From Beijerinckiaceae bacterium (GTDB taxonomy: Bacteria > Pseudomonadota > Alphaproteobacteria > Rhizobiales > Beijerinckiaceae): 64,000 nt of DNA. Position 1 is the stretch's first letter. Every line of letters starts with the position of its first letter. Of the stretch, positions 51,948 to 61,207 are shown one piece after another. Both the position numbers and the translations under genes were made by a program. Below the pieces are notes generated by a model. It was not told the DNA's origin, made no database searches, and saw only the letters and a list, made by a program, of their open reading frames with translations. The stretch is taken from NCBI GenBank assembly GCA_947454485.1, contig CANGJJ010000010.1:1-64000 (forward strand), written 5' to 3'.

Positions 51948-52514
51948 ATGGATCGGCGATCTATGCTTTCGCTCTCGGCGGCCTGTCTTGCAGCGCCCGC
52001 TTTGCCTGCCCTCGCGCAGGTCAGTCAGCGCACTTGTTATACGATCTCCTTCGACAAGCTCGATGGTGGTGAGTTGCGCCTCGGCGATTATGCGGGCAAG
52101 CCCATTCTCGTCGTCAACACTGCCTCGCTCTGTGGTTTCACGCCGCAATATGCGGGCCTGCAAATGTTATGGGATCGCTTCGCTGAACAGGGGCTGATGA
52201 TCATCGGCGTGCCGTCGAATGATTTTGGCGGGCAGGAGCCTGGCGGCGAGCACGAGATCCATGCCACCGCCAATAGCTATGGCGTGAAGTTCGAGATGGC
52301 GGCCAAGGCCAAGGTGACGGGGCCAGAGGCCCATCCCTTTTATCGCTGGGCTGCGATGGAGCGCCCGCGCGACCTGCCGCGTTGGAATTTCCATAAATAT
52401 CTTGTGGGCCGCAACGGCCATATCACCGAAGTCTTCAGCACAGTCACAGATCCGGCGAGCCCGGCTGTGGTGCGCGCAGTCGAGCGCGAGTTTCGCTCGC
52501 AAATGCCAGGCTAA
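51948..52514 (+). CDS. exported glutathione peroxidase family protein
   Basis: A 188-residue protein from the ATG at 51948, AAGAGG upstream. The N-terminus MDRRSMLSLSAACLAAPALPALA has a hydrophobic core and twin Arg (DRRSM), so Tat or Sec export. The peroxidatic Cys is in NTASLCGFTPQY, with the partner Gln in NDFGGQEPG and Trp in RWNFHKYLV. It removes peroxides using a thiol donor; being periplasmic, the donor is probably not glutathione. A cytochrome c gene follows 83 bases later. Confidence 0.9.
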   Translation: MDRRSMLSLSAACLAAPALPALAQVSQRTCYTISFDKLDGGELRLGDYAGKPILVVNTASLCGFTPQYAGLQMLWDRFAEQGLMIIGVPSNDFGGQEPGGEHEIHATANSYGVKFEMAAKAKVTGPEAHPFYRWAAMERPRDLPRWNFHKYLVGRNGHITEVFSTVTDPASPAVVRAVEREFRSQMPG

Positions 52515-52597
52515 GATTGAAGCTGGCCGCATTCAGGCCTAGTTTAGTCAGGGGCGGGGGCTAGGCGCATGAAAGCGCCTCATGGAAGGATCGTGCC

Positions 52598-52912
52598 ATG
52601 GCCCGTTGTTTCGTTGCGCTCATGCTGAGTGTTGCCGCTCTCCCCGCTTTTGCCCAGCAACATGACACAGCAACAGGCCGGCGCATTGCCGAGCAAGATT
52701 GCGCCCGCTGCCATGGGATTTCGGGCGATCAGCAGAGCCCTGTTGAGCGCGCTGCGCCCTTTGCCCGCATCGCCAATATGGCCTCTACCAATGAGCTGTC
52801 CTTGCGGGTCTTTCTGCGCACCAGTCATGCGGGCATGCCCAACCTCATTTTCAAAGATGATGAGCTGGAATCGCTGATCGCCTATATCCTGTCGCAAAAG
52901 GTGGCGAAGTAA
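52598..52912 (+). CDS. exported small c-type cytochrome
   Basis: A 104-residue protein with signal peptide (CFVALMLSVAALPAFA), haem site CARCH (residues about 35-39) and likely axial Met in HAGMPNLIF. A monohaem cytochrome of the class I short type. It resembles the protein at 26060 but is shorter. Physiological partner unknown. Confidence 0.92.
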   Translation: MARCFVALMLSVAALPAFAQQHDTATGRRIAEQDCARCHGISGDQQSPVERAAPFARIANMASTNELSLRVFLRTSHAGMPNLIFKDDELESLIAYILSQKVAK

Positions 52913-52983
52913 CGGGGCTGGACAGGCCGCAGCGGAGCTTTAGACTGTCTCCCATGCCGACGCAGAGCGGCAGGGGAAACGCC

Positions 52984-53769
52984 GTGACCATCAAGCTCGA
53001 AGCCCGCGACATTTGTCTGTCCTATTACCAGCCGCGCACCAAATCGCGACTGGTCGCCCTTGATCATGTCAATGTGACCATTGCTGAGGGGGAGTTTGTC
53101 TCCATCGTCGGTCCATCAGGATGTGGCAAGACGACCTTTCTCAACATCGTCGATGGATTGCTGCGCCCGACATCGGGTCAGATCATTGTGGATGGTCACT
53201 ATGTGACGGAGCCCGGCCCTGATCGTGCGGTCGTGTTTCAGGATGCCTCTTTGCTGCCCTGGCGCACGGTGCTCGGCAATGTGACCTATGGTCTTGAGTG
53301 CCAGGCTATCGGGGCGCGAATTGCGCAAGAGCGCGCGATGCATTTCATCGACATGGTGGGGCTGAAAGGTTTCGAGCAACATTATCCGCATGAATTGTCA
53401 GGCGGCATGCAGCAGCGCGTCAATCTGGCGCGCGCTCTTGTGATGGATCCACAGCTCTTGTTGATGGATGAGCCCTTTGCTGCGCTTGATGCGCAGACGC
53501 GCGAAGCCATGCAGGAAGAGTTGATCGAGATTACGCTCAAGGCGAAGAAGACGGTTCTCTTCATCACCCATCAAATCGATGAAGCCGTGTATCTGTCAGA
53601 TCGGGTCATCGTCTTTTCAGCGCGACCGGGGCGCGTGAAGGCAGATATTGCGATTGATATCGAGCGCCCGCGCAAGCTGCGCCTCAAGCGTGATCCGCGC
53701 TTTCATGCGCTGGAAGATCAGGTTTGGTCGCTCGTTCATGATGAGCCCGTGGCAGCCACATCAGCTTGA
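52984..53769 (+). CDS. ABC transporter ATP-binding protein (nitrate/taurine type), no permease nearby
   Basis: A 261-residue ATPase from the GTG at 52984, with AGGGGA just upstream; an ATG at 52954 has no ribosome site. Walker A GPSGCGKTT, Q-loop VFQDASLLPW, signature LSGGMQQRV, Walker B LLLMDEPFAALD and H-loop THQIDEAV are intact. The VFQDASLLPWRTVLGNV stretch is the SsuB/TauB/NrtD type. Neither permease nor binding protein lies next to it; the ModA-like protein at 3755 is 49 kb away. Confidence 0.9.
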   Translation: MTIKLEARDICLSYYQPRTKSRLVALDHVNVTIAEGEFVSIVGPSGCGKTTFLNIVDGLLRPTSGQIIVDGHYVTEPGPDRAVVFQDASLLPWRTVLGNVTYGLECQAIGARIAQERAMHFIDMVGLKGFEQHYPHELSGGMQQRVNLARALVMDPQLLLMDEPFAALDAQTREAMQEELIEITLKAKKTVLFITHQIDEAVYLSDRVIVFSARPGRVKADIAIDIERPRKLRLKRDPRFHALEDQVWSLVHDEPVAATSA

Positions 53770-53896
53770 GGGCAGTGATGGCCCAGGCATGTCTTGTGAG
53801 GCTGCCTATGAAGACGCATGGCTTGCGCTATGTGAGAGCTTGCAACCGGAAGTGGCACGAGCGCGCCGCCCGTGCCTTCCGAATATGAGCGCTTGA

Positions 53897-54640
53897 TCAG
53901 CTCTTCTTCTTATATTCGAGCAGATGGCTGCAGCCAGCCTTATGCGCCCAATAGGCCATGGCGCGGAAGAGATCCTTGCCACCGGGGCCATCCGCATCGC
54001 GCACGGCGATTTCACCACGCGAGAGCGGCATATATTTACCGCCGCTCATCATCATCGCTTCTTTCTGCACTTTGGCATTCTGCGGCAGATAGATCGACGC
54101 CTTGATCACTTCGCCCAAAGTGCGCCCTGCGGCCGTAAAGCCGTGACCGCGCATGAGGGCGATGCGATTGCGATCCATGACTTTCGCCAGATCACGGCCC
54201 TGATCCATATTGGCGACGAGGAGATTGGTGTCGCCGAATGTGTCGCGAATATCCCAAACTGGAATATCAGCGCCGCATTGGCTCGCGGTATGAATGCAAG
54301 GCTCCAGCGGAACCCCTGAGATGGTGAAGGGCAGCACTTCAAGCGCATGGCTATGCACAACTGCATTGGCGTCAGGATTGTGCTCATAGACAGCCGCATG
54401 AATGAAGCGCTCGTGATAGCAGGGCGCTGTGCTCTCGATGGGCTGGCCATCCAGACCAAATTCCAGAATATCGGAATGTTCGACAAGCTCCGGGCTGCGC
54501 GAGCGCGACAGGAAGAAACGGTCAGCGCGCTCGGGATGGCGCATGCTCACATGGCCAAAGCCATCGACCACGCCATTGGCGGCCAGAATGCGGTTGGCCA
54601 GCACAAGTTCATTGATGAGTTCGTCGCGGTCGAAAGCCAT
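53897..54640 (-). CDS. class II aldolase/adducin family protein
   Basis: A 247-residue protein from the ATG at 54640 (AGAGGGGACC upstream). Class II aldolase features are GHVSMRHPE near residue 30, the metal-binding HSHALEV and a later MRGHGFTAAG (third His). It probably acts on a small hydroxy acid, as an aldolase, dehydratase or decarboxylase. It follows the cupin gene (14 bases) on the same strand, so the two are probably cotranscribed, possibly with the two genes before. Confidence 0.88.
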   Translation of the reverse strand: MAFDRDELINELVLANRILAANGVVDGFGHVSMRHPERADRFFLSRSRSPELVEHSDILEFGLDGQPIESTAPCYHERFIHAAVYEHNPDANAVVHSHALEVLPFTISGVPLEPCIHTASQCGADIPVWDIRDTFGDTNLLVANMDQGRDLAKVMDRNRIALMRGHGFTAAGRTLGEVIKASIYLPQNAKVQKEAMMMSGGKYMPLSRGEIAVRDADGPGGKDLFRAMAYWAHKAGCSHLLEYKKKS

Positions 54641-54653
54641 GATTGGTCCCCTC

Positions 54654-55616
54654 TTATTGTTCGATATCGCGCAGCCAGCCCAAGAAGCGCAACAAAGGCT
54701 CATCGCTGACGCGCAGCAAATAGCACTCTTGCTCAGCCTCAAAGCGCTGCGCGCTGCTGCTGGGCGCGGCCATCACATCGCCGCGCGCAAAGTTGAAATT
54801 TGCCTCGTCGATCATCGCGCGTCCCGTGCCCTGCATGCAGGCATAGATGCAGCTGAGCGTGGAGGGCTTCATGGTGAAAGACGCACCAGCCTCCAGACGC
54901 ACAACTGAGAGCGCGATGGTCGTCAAAGCGGGATTGCCGAGTGTGATTTCGCGATAGCCCGGGGCGATGTCTTTTTCAGCCGCCAGACGGCGCACTGTTT
55001 CAGTGAAGGCGAAACGTGCGGGCGAGTCGGGGGCGATGATGTCGCTATGTTCGACCTTCTCTTCGTGATGTTCAAAGAACATCGGCCCCAAGAGATGGGT
55101 CAGTGGCACATCGAGAAAGTCGATCCAGTAGCCGTCGGCGTGGCTCTCATTGGCGTGGCCGTGCCAGCACCAATTGGGCGTGAGCAAAACGTCATTGGGT
55201 TCCATCGGAATCTTTTTGCCATCCACCACCGTGAACATGCCGGGCTTTGTGTCGAGCACGAAGCGCAAGGCATTGGCGGTGTGGCGATGGGAGCGCGCGA
55301 CTTCGCCCGCTTTCACCATCTGATAGGCGGCCACCAAAGTCGTGACGGTGGGATAGAACACGCCGGGTGCGGGATTGTTGAGAATGAGGTTGCGGCGCTC
55401 AGCCAGTTCCGTGTTGACGAAGCGGCCGGCAGCATCAAGAGCCGCGCGGGCTTGCTTGCCATCCCAATGAGCCGCAATGAAGGCCTTCTTCGGCTTGGCA
55501 TACATGGAGGGTTCACGCTTGGCCCAGCCATTCTCAATTCCCGCGCGCGCCAGAAGAGCCAGTAGCTCTTCCATATTGCCAGCGCGTTCGAACTCCTGCG
55601 GGGAGACGGCTGCCAT
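54654..55616 (-). CDS. gentisate 1,2-dioxygenase-like cupin
   Basis: A 320-residue bicupin from the ATG at 55616 (GAGGAACCT). The first cupin binds Fe through SHRHTANALRFVLD (two His) and CWHGHANESH (third His), the signature of gentisate and 1-hydroxy-2-naphthoate dioxygenases. The second cupin has TMKPSTLSCIYACMQGTGRAMI with poor ligand conservation, as is usual. It would open a 2,5-dihydroxybenzoate-type or a related ring. Operon with the aldolase downstream; PEP-mutase-like gene 97 bases upstream. Confidence 0.87.
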   Translation of the reverse strand: MAAVSPQEFERAGNMEELLALLARAGIENGWAKREPSMYAKPKKAFIAAHWDGKQARAALDAAGRFVNTELAERRNLILNNPAPGVFYPTVTTLVAAYQMVKAGEVARSHRHTANALRFVLDTKPGMFTVVDGKKIPMEPNDVLLTPNWCWHGHANESHADGYWIDFLDVPLTHLLGPMFFEHHEEKVEHSDIIAPDSPARFAFTETVRRLAAEKDIAPGYREITLGNPALTTIALSVVRLEAGASFTMKPSTLSCIYACMQGTGRAMIDEANFNFARGDVMAAPSSSAQRFEAEQECYLLRVSDEPLLRFLGWLRDIEQ

Positions 55617-55713
55617 AGGTTCCTCCTCATATGTCTCTTCGTTGGTCTCTAGCATAGGGGCGGGAGAAGATCACCCGCGCCCGTGCCAGTCGTCTTGCGT
55701 TCGCTCACGCCGA

Positions 55714-56580
55714 TCATTGCGGCGTGAGGAAATCTTTGGTCGCAGCGCGGTAATGATCATCGCGCGTCAGGCGCTTCATCAGCTCGTCACTGGCAAGGCC
55801 GGTGAGTGCTTTGGGCTTCACACCATCGCGCAGCGCCTGCAAGGTCGCGCGCGTGGCCTCAACTGCCGCCATGATCGGCGCATGGCCGAGAAGGGCAATC
55901 GGAATGCCCTTGGAGGAGAGAAAATCGCGATCCTCGATCTCAGCGGTCAGCGTGCCAAGCACGACGGGCAATTTGGTACTCGCGGTCACAGCCTCGACCT
56001 CGGCGCGGGTTTTGACGCCTGAGAGGAAGATCGCATCAACGCCTGTCTTTTCATAAGCGGCGATGCGAATGAGCGTGTCTTCGAGACCCGTCATACCAAT
56101 CGCGCCGGTGCGGGCGAAGATGATCGTATTGGCATTGGTGCGCGCGGCAACAGCGGCCTTCATTTTGCCGATGCTTTCATCAAGCGGCAGCGGGCGGGGC
56201 TTGGCTTCACCAAAGGGGCGGGGAAGGGCGGTATCTTCGATGGTCATGCCGGCGATGCCAGCGGCCTCCAGCTCCTCGACCGTGCGCATGACATTCAGCG
56301 CATTGCCATAGCCATGATCGGCATCAGCCATGACGGGCATGGTGGAACAGGCGCGGTTGATGCGTTTGGCCTGATCGGCGAATTCGCTGAGCGTCAGCAA
56401 AATCAGGTCAGGGCCACCCAGCACGGTCAGCGAGGCGACAGAGCCCGCGAACATGCCAGCCTCAAAGCCCATATCTTCGGCCAGTCTTGCGGAGAGGGGA
56501 TCATAGACAGAGGCCGGGAAATGGCAGGTCTTGCTCGCCAACAGGGCGCGCGCGCGCTCACGGCGCTTGGTCAGATTCAT
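55714..56580 (-). CDS. isocitrate lyase/PEP mutase family protein
   Basis: A 288-residue barrel enzyme with GGGGAGAGAACC before the ATG. VMADADHGYGNALNVMRTVEELEAAG (Mg site), GMTIEDTALPRPFG and ARTGAIGMTGLEDTLIR match 2,3-dimethylmalate lyase, oxaloacetate decarboxylase and carboxy-PEP mutase. The KCGH catalytic loop of isocitrate lyase is absent (TALPRPFGEAKP), fitting the decarboxylase or dimethylmalate lyase branch. It may act on a dicarboxylic product of ring opening. IclR gene 19 bases upstream on the same strand. Confidence 0.88.
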   Translation of the reverse strand: MNLTKRRERARALLASKTCHFPASVYDPLSARLAEDMGFEAGMFAGSVASLTVLGGPDLILLTLSEFADQAKRINRACSTMPVMADADHGYGNALNVMRTVEELEAAGIAGMTIEDTALPRPFGEAKPRPLPLDESIGKMKAAVAARTNANTIIFARTGAIGMTGLEDTLIRIAAYEKTGVDAIFLSGVKTRAEVEAVTASTKLPVVLGTLTAEIEDRDFLSSKGIPIALLGHAPIMAAVEATRATLQALRDGVKPKALTGLASDELMKRLTRDDHYRAATKDFLTPQ

Positions 56581-56599
56581 GGTTCTCTCCCCAAAAGTG

Positions 56600-57400
56600 T
56601 CAGGCGGGGCTGTAGCCCAGCATCAAGGACAGGTCCATCGCGCCCTTTTTGATGGTGGCTATGCAGCTCGCCTCAAGCTGTGGCATAAAACGGTCCGAAG
56701 GCGCTGAGATGGTCAGAGCCCCGATCACCTGCGCGGTATGGTCAAAGACCGGGGCGGAGACGGCGGCTGTATCAGGCGTCATCTCGCCACTAACTTGAGC
56801 ATAGCCTTTGGTGCGGACCCCGCTGAGCTCTTGGATATAGGTGGCGACCTGCAAAAGCTTGGCGTCGCGCGCCGTGCTGCTGGTGGCCTGCGCGAAATAA
56901 TCGCCTACCTCATCTTCCGAAAGGCCGCAGAGCAGGGCGCGTCCGGCGGCCCCGATATGAAGGGGGCTCTCATAGCCATGCTGGGTGACGCGGCGGATGG
57001 CCTGCGTGCTTTCCACATAGTCGATATTGACGCGGCGCAGGCCTCGGCGAACGCATAGAATGACCGTTTCATCCACCTCATCGCGCATATGGCGCATGAT
57101 GGGCAAAGCAAGTTCGCGCAGATCAATCTGCCGGCTACGAGCATCGGCGATTTTCAGCCAGCTCAGGCCCAGTCCCCAGGTCTCGCCCAGCCCCCTGGTC
57201 TCGCCTTGCGCGCGGGCAAGGCCGTTGCGGGCGAGCGTTTCCAGTGCATGGGCGGCAAAATTGGCGGGAACCTCGGCATTTGCGGCAATTTCGGCAAGCG
57301 GGAGCGGGCCTTTGCGCAGCTCCTTGAGGAGGCGCACGGCGCGGGTCACGGCCTCAACGCGATAGCGCTGGTCGTCTCTGGCTTGGGCCTGTTCACTCAT
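56600..57400 (-). CDS. IclR family transcriptional regulator
   Basis: A 266-residue regulator. The winged helix-turn-helix is near 15-65 (VTRAVRLLKELRKGPLPLAEIAANAEVPANFAAHALETLARNGLA). The effector domain follows, with HIGAAGRALLCGLSEDE and GYAQVSGEMTPDTAAVSAPVFD typical of the family. IclR proteins commonly control aromatic degradation and bind ring-cleavage intermediates. It heads the minus-strand operon and diverges from the isochorismatase-Cox operon, so it likely controls both. The ATG at 57400 is preceded by an in-frame GTG. Confidence 0.93.
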   Translation of the reverse strand: MSEQAQARDDQRYRVEAVTRAVRLLKELRKGPLPLAEIAANAEVPANFAAHALETLARNGLARAQGETRGLGETWGLGLSWLKIADARSRQIDLRELALPIMRHMRDEVDETVILCVRRGLRRVNIDYVESTQAIRRVTQHGYESPLHIGAAGRALLCGLSEDEVGDYFAQATSSTARDAKLLQVATYIQELSGVRTKGYAQVSGEMTPDTAAVSAPVFDHTAQVIGALTISAPSDRFMPQLEASCIATIKKGAMDLSLMLGYSPA

Positions 57401-57556
57401 CACGACAATCTGGCGCAGTTGAGCCTTTGTTACCAGCCAGCGTAGATTTCATTTACACTGTCATCAACGGAAAGATGGCCGGGAGGGGGTGCGTGCGCAG
57501 AGCGGGGGCCTTGCCTCTGCATCCGCGCGCGTCCAAACTGTGCCAAGGAGATAAAA

Positions 57557-58264
57557 ATGGCATCGATCGACGAGTTTGAGAATCACTGCTGGAAAGACAT
57601 CGTCCCGGCCGACGATCTCAGGCTTTATTCGAAGTTTCGCCGGCAGACGCGGGTAGGCCCCGATGCAGCATTGCTGGTGATTGATCTTTACAATCTGTGC
57701 TTCAAAGGCGGTCCCGGCGAGCCGGTGGATCTGGAAGAGCGCTTCCCCAATAGCTGCGGCAAATATGCGCATGCGGCCATCGAGCCGACGCAAAAGCTGA
57801 TCGCTGCTGCACGTCGCGCCAAGCTGCCCATCTTCTATTGCACGCAGGATCATCGCCCCAACAACCGCCCGCCCGGCGCTATTTCCACCAAGCGCCCGCC
57901 GATTGATATTCAGCCCGGCGATTATGACATCCACGATGCCTTCAAGCCGCAGCCGCACGACATCGTGATCTACAAACAGCGCGCCAGCATTTTTCAGGGC
58001 ACCCCGCTTGCCTCTCATCTGAGCATGCTCGGCATTCGTAGTCTCATCCTGTGCGGAGAGGCGACGTCGGGCTGCGTGCGCGCGAGTGCGGTGGATGGAT
58101 ATTCGGCTGGCTATTTCATCAATATCGTCGAGGAATGCACCTTTGACCGCGCGGAATTGACCCACAAGGTCAATCTGTTCGACCTGCACCACAAATATGC
58201 AGATGTGATGCATGTGGAAGAGGTGGTGGCGCATCTCGACGGCCAGTCAGCTTCGCGCCCCTAA
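57557..58264 (+). CDS. isochorismatase-family cysteine hydrolase
   Basis: A 235-residue hydrolase, AAGGAGATAAAA before the ATG. The catalytic triad Asp-Lys-Cys appears in LLVIDLYN, IVIYKQRAS and GEATSGCVRASAVDG. This is the family of isochorismatase, nicotinamidase, maleamate amidohydrolase and related amidases. The position opposite IclR and before molybdenum hydroxylase genes suggests amide or imide hydrolysis in a ring-degradation route, for example maleamate. Substrate not decided by sequence. Confidence 0.9.
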   Translation: MASIDEFENHCWKDIVPADDLRLYSKFRRQTRVGPDAALLVIDLYNLCFKGGPGEPVDLEERFPNSCGKYAHAAIEPTQKLIAAARRAKLPIFYCTQDHRPNNRPPGAISTKRPPIDIQPGDYDIHDAFKPQPHDIVIYKQRASIFQGTPLASHLSMLGIRSLILCGEATSGCVRASAVDGYSAGYFINIVEECTFDRAELTHKVNLFDLHHKYADVMHVEEVVAHLDGQSASRP

Positions 58265-58347
58265 AGGCTTGCGAAGCGCGGCTGAACGGGCTTTATAGCG
58301 GACAAAAATGAGGACGCCCGCAAGGGCACAACTGGGACGGCAACGGT

Positions 58348-60681
58348 ATGGGCGAGTTTGGAATCGGACAGCCGGTCAGGCGCAAGGAAGATGTGCGCCT
58401 TCTGACGGGCGGTGGACAGTTCACGGATGACATTGATCTGGAGGGACAGGTCTATGCAGCTTTCGTGCGTTCGCCCCACGCAAACGCAAAAATCATCGCG
58501 ATCGATTCGTCTGCAGCGCGCTCCATGGATGGCGTGATCGCCGTCTATACGGGGCAGGACCTCGTCGACAAAGGCATTGGCCTTTTGCTGAATGATGCGA
58601 GCTATACGGATCGCTCAGGTCGCCCGATGAGCAAGCCCGAGCGTCAGGTCATGCCTGTTGCGCAGACGCGCTTTGTGGGTGAAGTGCTCGCGATGGTCGT
58701 CGCTGAGACCCCTTCGCAAGCGCGCGATGCAGCTGATGCGGTCGAGATTGATTTTGATCCCTCAGATGCGATTGCCTCAACCGCTCATGCGCTCGATCCC
58801 TCTGCCCCCAAGGTCTGGCCGCAATATGACAGCAATATGGTCGTGCATTGGGAATATGGCGACCAGAGCGATGTGGACGCCAAGCTCGCCAAGTCGCACA
58901 AGCGCGTGGCGGTCGATCTCATCAACAATCGTCTTGTCGTGAGCCCGATGGAGCCGCGCGCAGCCGCTGCCAAATGGGATGCAGCCACGCAGTCGCTCAC
59001 CGTGCATACGCCCAGCCAAGGTGGCCGTCGTTTGCAGATGGCGCTTGCCCAGCAGTTGCTGAATCTCGAACCCTCGAAAGTGCGCATCATCTCGAAGGAT
59101 ACGGGCGGTGGTTTTGGTATCCGCTCGAAAATGTATCCTGAGACGGTGATGGTCTCTTTTGCAGCGCGTGAATTGAACCGTCCTGTGAAATGGCGTGGTG
59201 ATCGCTCCGAGACCTTCGTCTCTGATTATCATGGCCGCGATCAGGTCAATCATGCTCAGATGGGCTTTGACGCTGAAGGTCGCATCACCGCCATGAAGCT
59301 TGCGACGCTGGTGAATGTCGGCGCCTATCTCTCCGAGAATGGCGTGCGTCTGCCAATGGAGGGTGGTGGCCGTATCATCCCTTGCGTCTATCATGTGCCG
59401 GACTTCTATTTCTCGGTGAAGCCTGTCTTCACCCATACGATCTGCACGGATACCTATCGCGGTGCGGGCCGCCCGGAAGCCAATTACATCATGGAACGAT
59501 TGATGGATGCAGGCGCCAAGGCCACTGGCCTGTCGCGCGAGGAAATCCGTCGTCGCAACTTCATCACGCAAGAGCAGATGCCTTACAAAACGCATCTGGG
59601 CTTCACGCTCGACTCCGGCGACTTTGCTGGCACGCTCGACATGGCGCTGAAGGCAGCTGACTGGGCGGGCTTTGATACGCGTCGCAAAGAAGCTGCTACG
59701 CGTGGCAAACATCGCGGTATCGGTGTTGCGAGCTTCATTGAAGGTGCGGGCAGCCGTCCGACTGAAGGCATGCGGCTCAGCCTTGATGAGAAGGGCGATG
59801 TGACCGTTTTTGCGGGCACCTATTCGCATGGTCAGGGCCATCTCACGGTCTATTCGCAGCTCGTGAATGAGTTTCTGGGCGTCGACTTCGACAAGGTGAA
59901 GCTTGTTGATGGCGATACATCGCTCGCACCGAAAGTCTCGGTGGGCACCTTCGGGTCGCGCTCCTCCATGGTCGGTGGTGCAGGCATCAAGATGGCCGCT
60001 GAAGCTATCATCGCCAAGGGCAAGAAGATTGCAGGCCATCTGCTGCAGACCGATGCTGAAAAGGTTGTGTTTGCGAATGGTGCGTTCCAGGCGGGTGCGA
60101 GCAGCATTTCGCTGGCTGAGGTTGCTGAAGCTGCACGCGATGCCAAGCGCATCCCGGAAGGCATGTCGCCCGGTCTTGATGAAACCGTGACGGTGGAACT
60201 CGAGAGCGAGAACTTCCCCAATGGCGCGCATGTTTGCGAAGTCGAGGTTGATGCAGAGACTGGCATTGTCGAGATCGTCAGCTATGTGGCGGTGGATGAT
60301 TGCGGCATCGTGCTCAATCCCTTCATCGTTCATGGTCAGGTCTATGGTGGTGTCGCGCAGGGTGTTGGGCAGACCTTGACCGAGAATGTCGTCTATGACG
60401 CCTCTGGTCAGTTGTTGACGGCCAGCTATATGGACTATGGCATGCCGCGTGCGGCGCATCTGTCGCATATCGAGGCCTTGTTCAACGAAGTGCCTGCCAA
60501 GACCAATCCGCTTGGTGTGAAGGGTGCTGGTGAGGCCGGTGCGACCGGTGCACCGCCCGCCATTGTCTCGGCGGTGGTGGATGCGCTGAAGCCTTTCGGT
60601 ATCGACCATATCGATATGCCGCTGACGCCTGAGCGCGTGTGGCGTTCTATTCAAAACTCAAAGCATGGACAGGCGGCATAA
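58348..60681 (+). CDS. molybdenum hydroxylase large subunit (CoxL-like), with adjacent CoxS and CoxM
   Basis: A 777-residue subunit. Moco loop GGGFGIRSKMYPE, active-site loop TDTYRGAGRPEANYIMERL, second Moco site GSRSSMVGGAG and catalytic Glu KGAGEAGATGA. A form II enzyme of the xanthine dehydrogenase family. It forms the L-S-M order with the two genes that follow (36 and 10 bases apart), thus a complete three-subunit hydroxylase. It is paralogous to the genes at 43609 and 62068. Electrons would leave via FAD to an unknown acceptor. Confidence 0.93.
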   Translation: MGEFGIGQPVRRKEDVRLLTGGGQFTDDIDLEGQVYAAFVRSPHANAKIIAIDSSAARSMDGVIAVYTGQDLVDKGIGLLLNDASYTDRSGRPMSKPERQVMPVAQTRFVGEVLAMVVAETPSQARDAADAVEIDFDPSDAIASTAHALDPSAPKVWPQYDSNMVVHWEYGDQSDVDAKLAKSHKRVAVDLINNRLVVSPMEPRAAAAKWDAATQSLTVHTPSQGGRRLQMALAQQLLNLEPSKVRIISKDTGGGFGIRSKMYPETVMVSFAARELNRPVKWRGDRSETFVSDYHGRDQVNHAQMGFDAEGRITAMKLATLVNVGAYLSENGVRLPMEGGGRIIPCVYHVPDFYFSVKPVFTHTICTDTYRGAGRPEANYIMERLMDAGAKATGLSREEIRRRNFITQEQMPYKTHLGFTLDSGDFAGTLDMALKAADWAGFDTRRKEAATRGKHRGIGVASFIEGAGSRPTEGMRLSLDEKGDVTVFAGTYSHGQGHLTVYSQLVNEFLGVDFDKVKLVDGDTSLAPKVSVGTFGSRSSMVGGAGIKMAAEAIIAKGKKIAGHLLQTDAEKVVFANGAFQAGASSISLAEVAEAARDAKRIPEGMSPGLDETVTVELESENFPNGAHVCEVEVDAETGIVEIVSYVAVDDCGIVLNPFIVHGQVYGGVAQGVGQTLTENVVYDASGQLLTASYMDYGMPRAAHLSHIEALFNEVPAKTNPLGVKGAGEAGATGAPPAIVSAVVDALKPFGIDHIDMPLTPERVWRSIQNSKHGQAA

Positions 60682-60717
60682 GCCGTCTCACTCATCTTCT
60701 ATTCGGGAGGACCGAAA

Positions 60718-61197
60718 GTGGACATTGACGTCAAGATGACCGTGAACGGCAAGGCCGTGACGGGTAAAGTTGAGCCGCGTACGCTGCTCGTTCAGTTCAT
60801 TCGTGAACATCTGCGCCTGACCGGCACACATGTGGGCTGCGACACGACCCAGTGCGGCTGCTGCGTAGTGCATGTGGATGGCGTTGCCATGAAGTCTTGC
60901 ACCATGCTCGCGGTGCAGGCTGAGGGTCGCTCGGTCACAACGATCGAGGGTCTGGCAGCTGCTGATGGCACGCTGCATCCGATGCAGGAGGCCTTCCGCG
61001 AACATCATGGTTTGCAATGCGGCTTTTGCACACCCGGCATGGTGATGATGGGCGTTGATATCGCCCGCCGTCTGCCCAATGCCGATGAGAAGACTGTGCG
61101 CCACCAGCTCGAAGGCAATATCTGCCGCTGCACGGGCTATCAGGGCATTGTCGAAGCGATCATGGACGCAAGTGCCAAGATGGCTGCGAAGGCTTAA
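60718..61197 (+). CDS. [2Fe-2S] subunit of molybdenum hydroxylase (CoxS-like)
   Basis: A 159-residue protein starting with GTG; GGGAGGACCGAAA precedes it. The plant-type cluster ligands are C in [11 protein letters not shown] (C-x4-C-x2-C arrangement) plus a Cys in MKSC. The second cluster ligands are QCGFCTPGM and ICRCTGYQ. Both clusters relay electrons from Moco to FAD. It lies 36 bases after CoxL and 10 before CoxM. Confidence 0.95.
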   Translation: MDIDVKMTVNGKAVTGKVEPRTLLVQFIREHLRLTGTHVGCDTTQCGCCVVHVDGVAMKSCTMLAVQAEGRSVTTIEGLAAADGTLHPMQEAFREHHGLQCGFCTPGMVMMGVDIARRLPNADEKTVRHQLEGNICRCTGYQGIVEAIMDASAKMAAKA

Positions 61198-61207
61198 GGA
61201 GAGCGCG

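Noticed and set aside
57404-57556. IclR operator between the divergent operons
   Set aside because: Reading the interval I found no convincing palindrome or promoter pair, so no site is annotated.
58777-60654. Minus-strand open frame of 625 codons
   Set aside because: Antisense to the CoxL-like gene with all its Moco motifs; rejected as a shadow.
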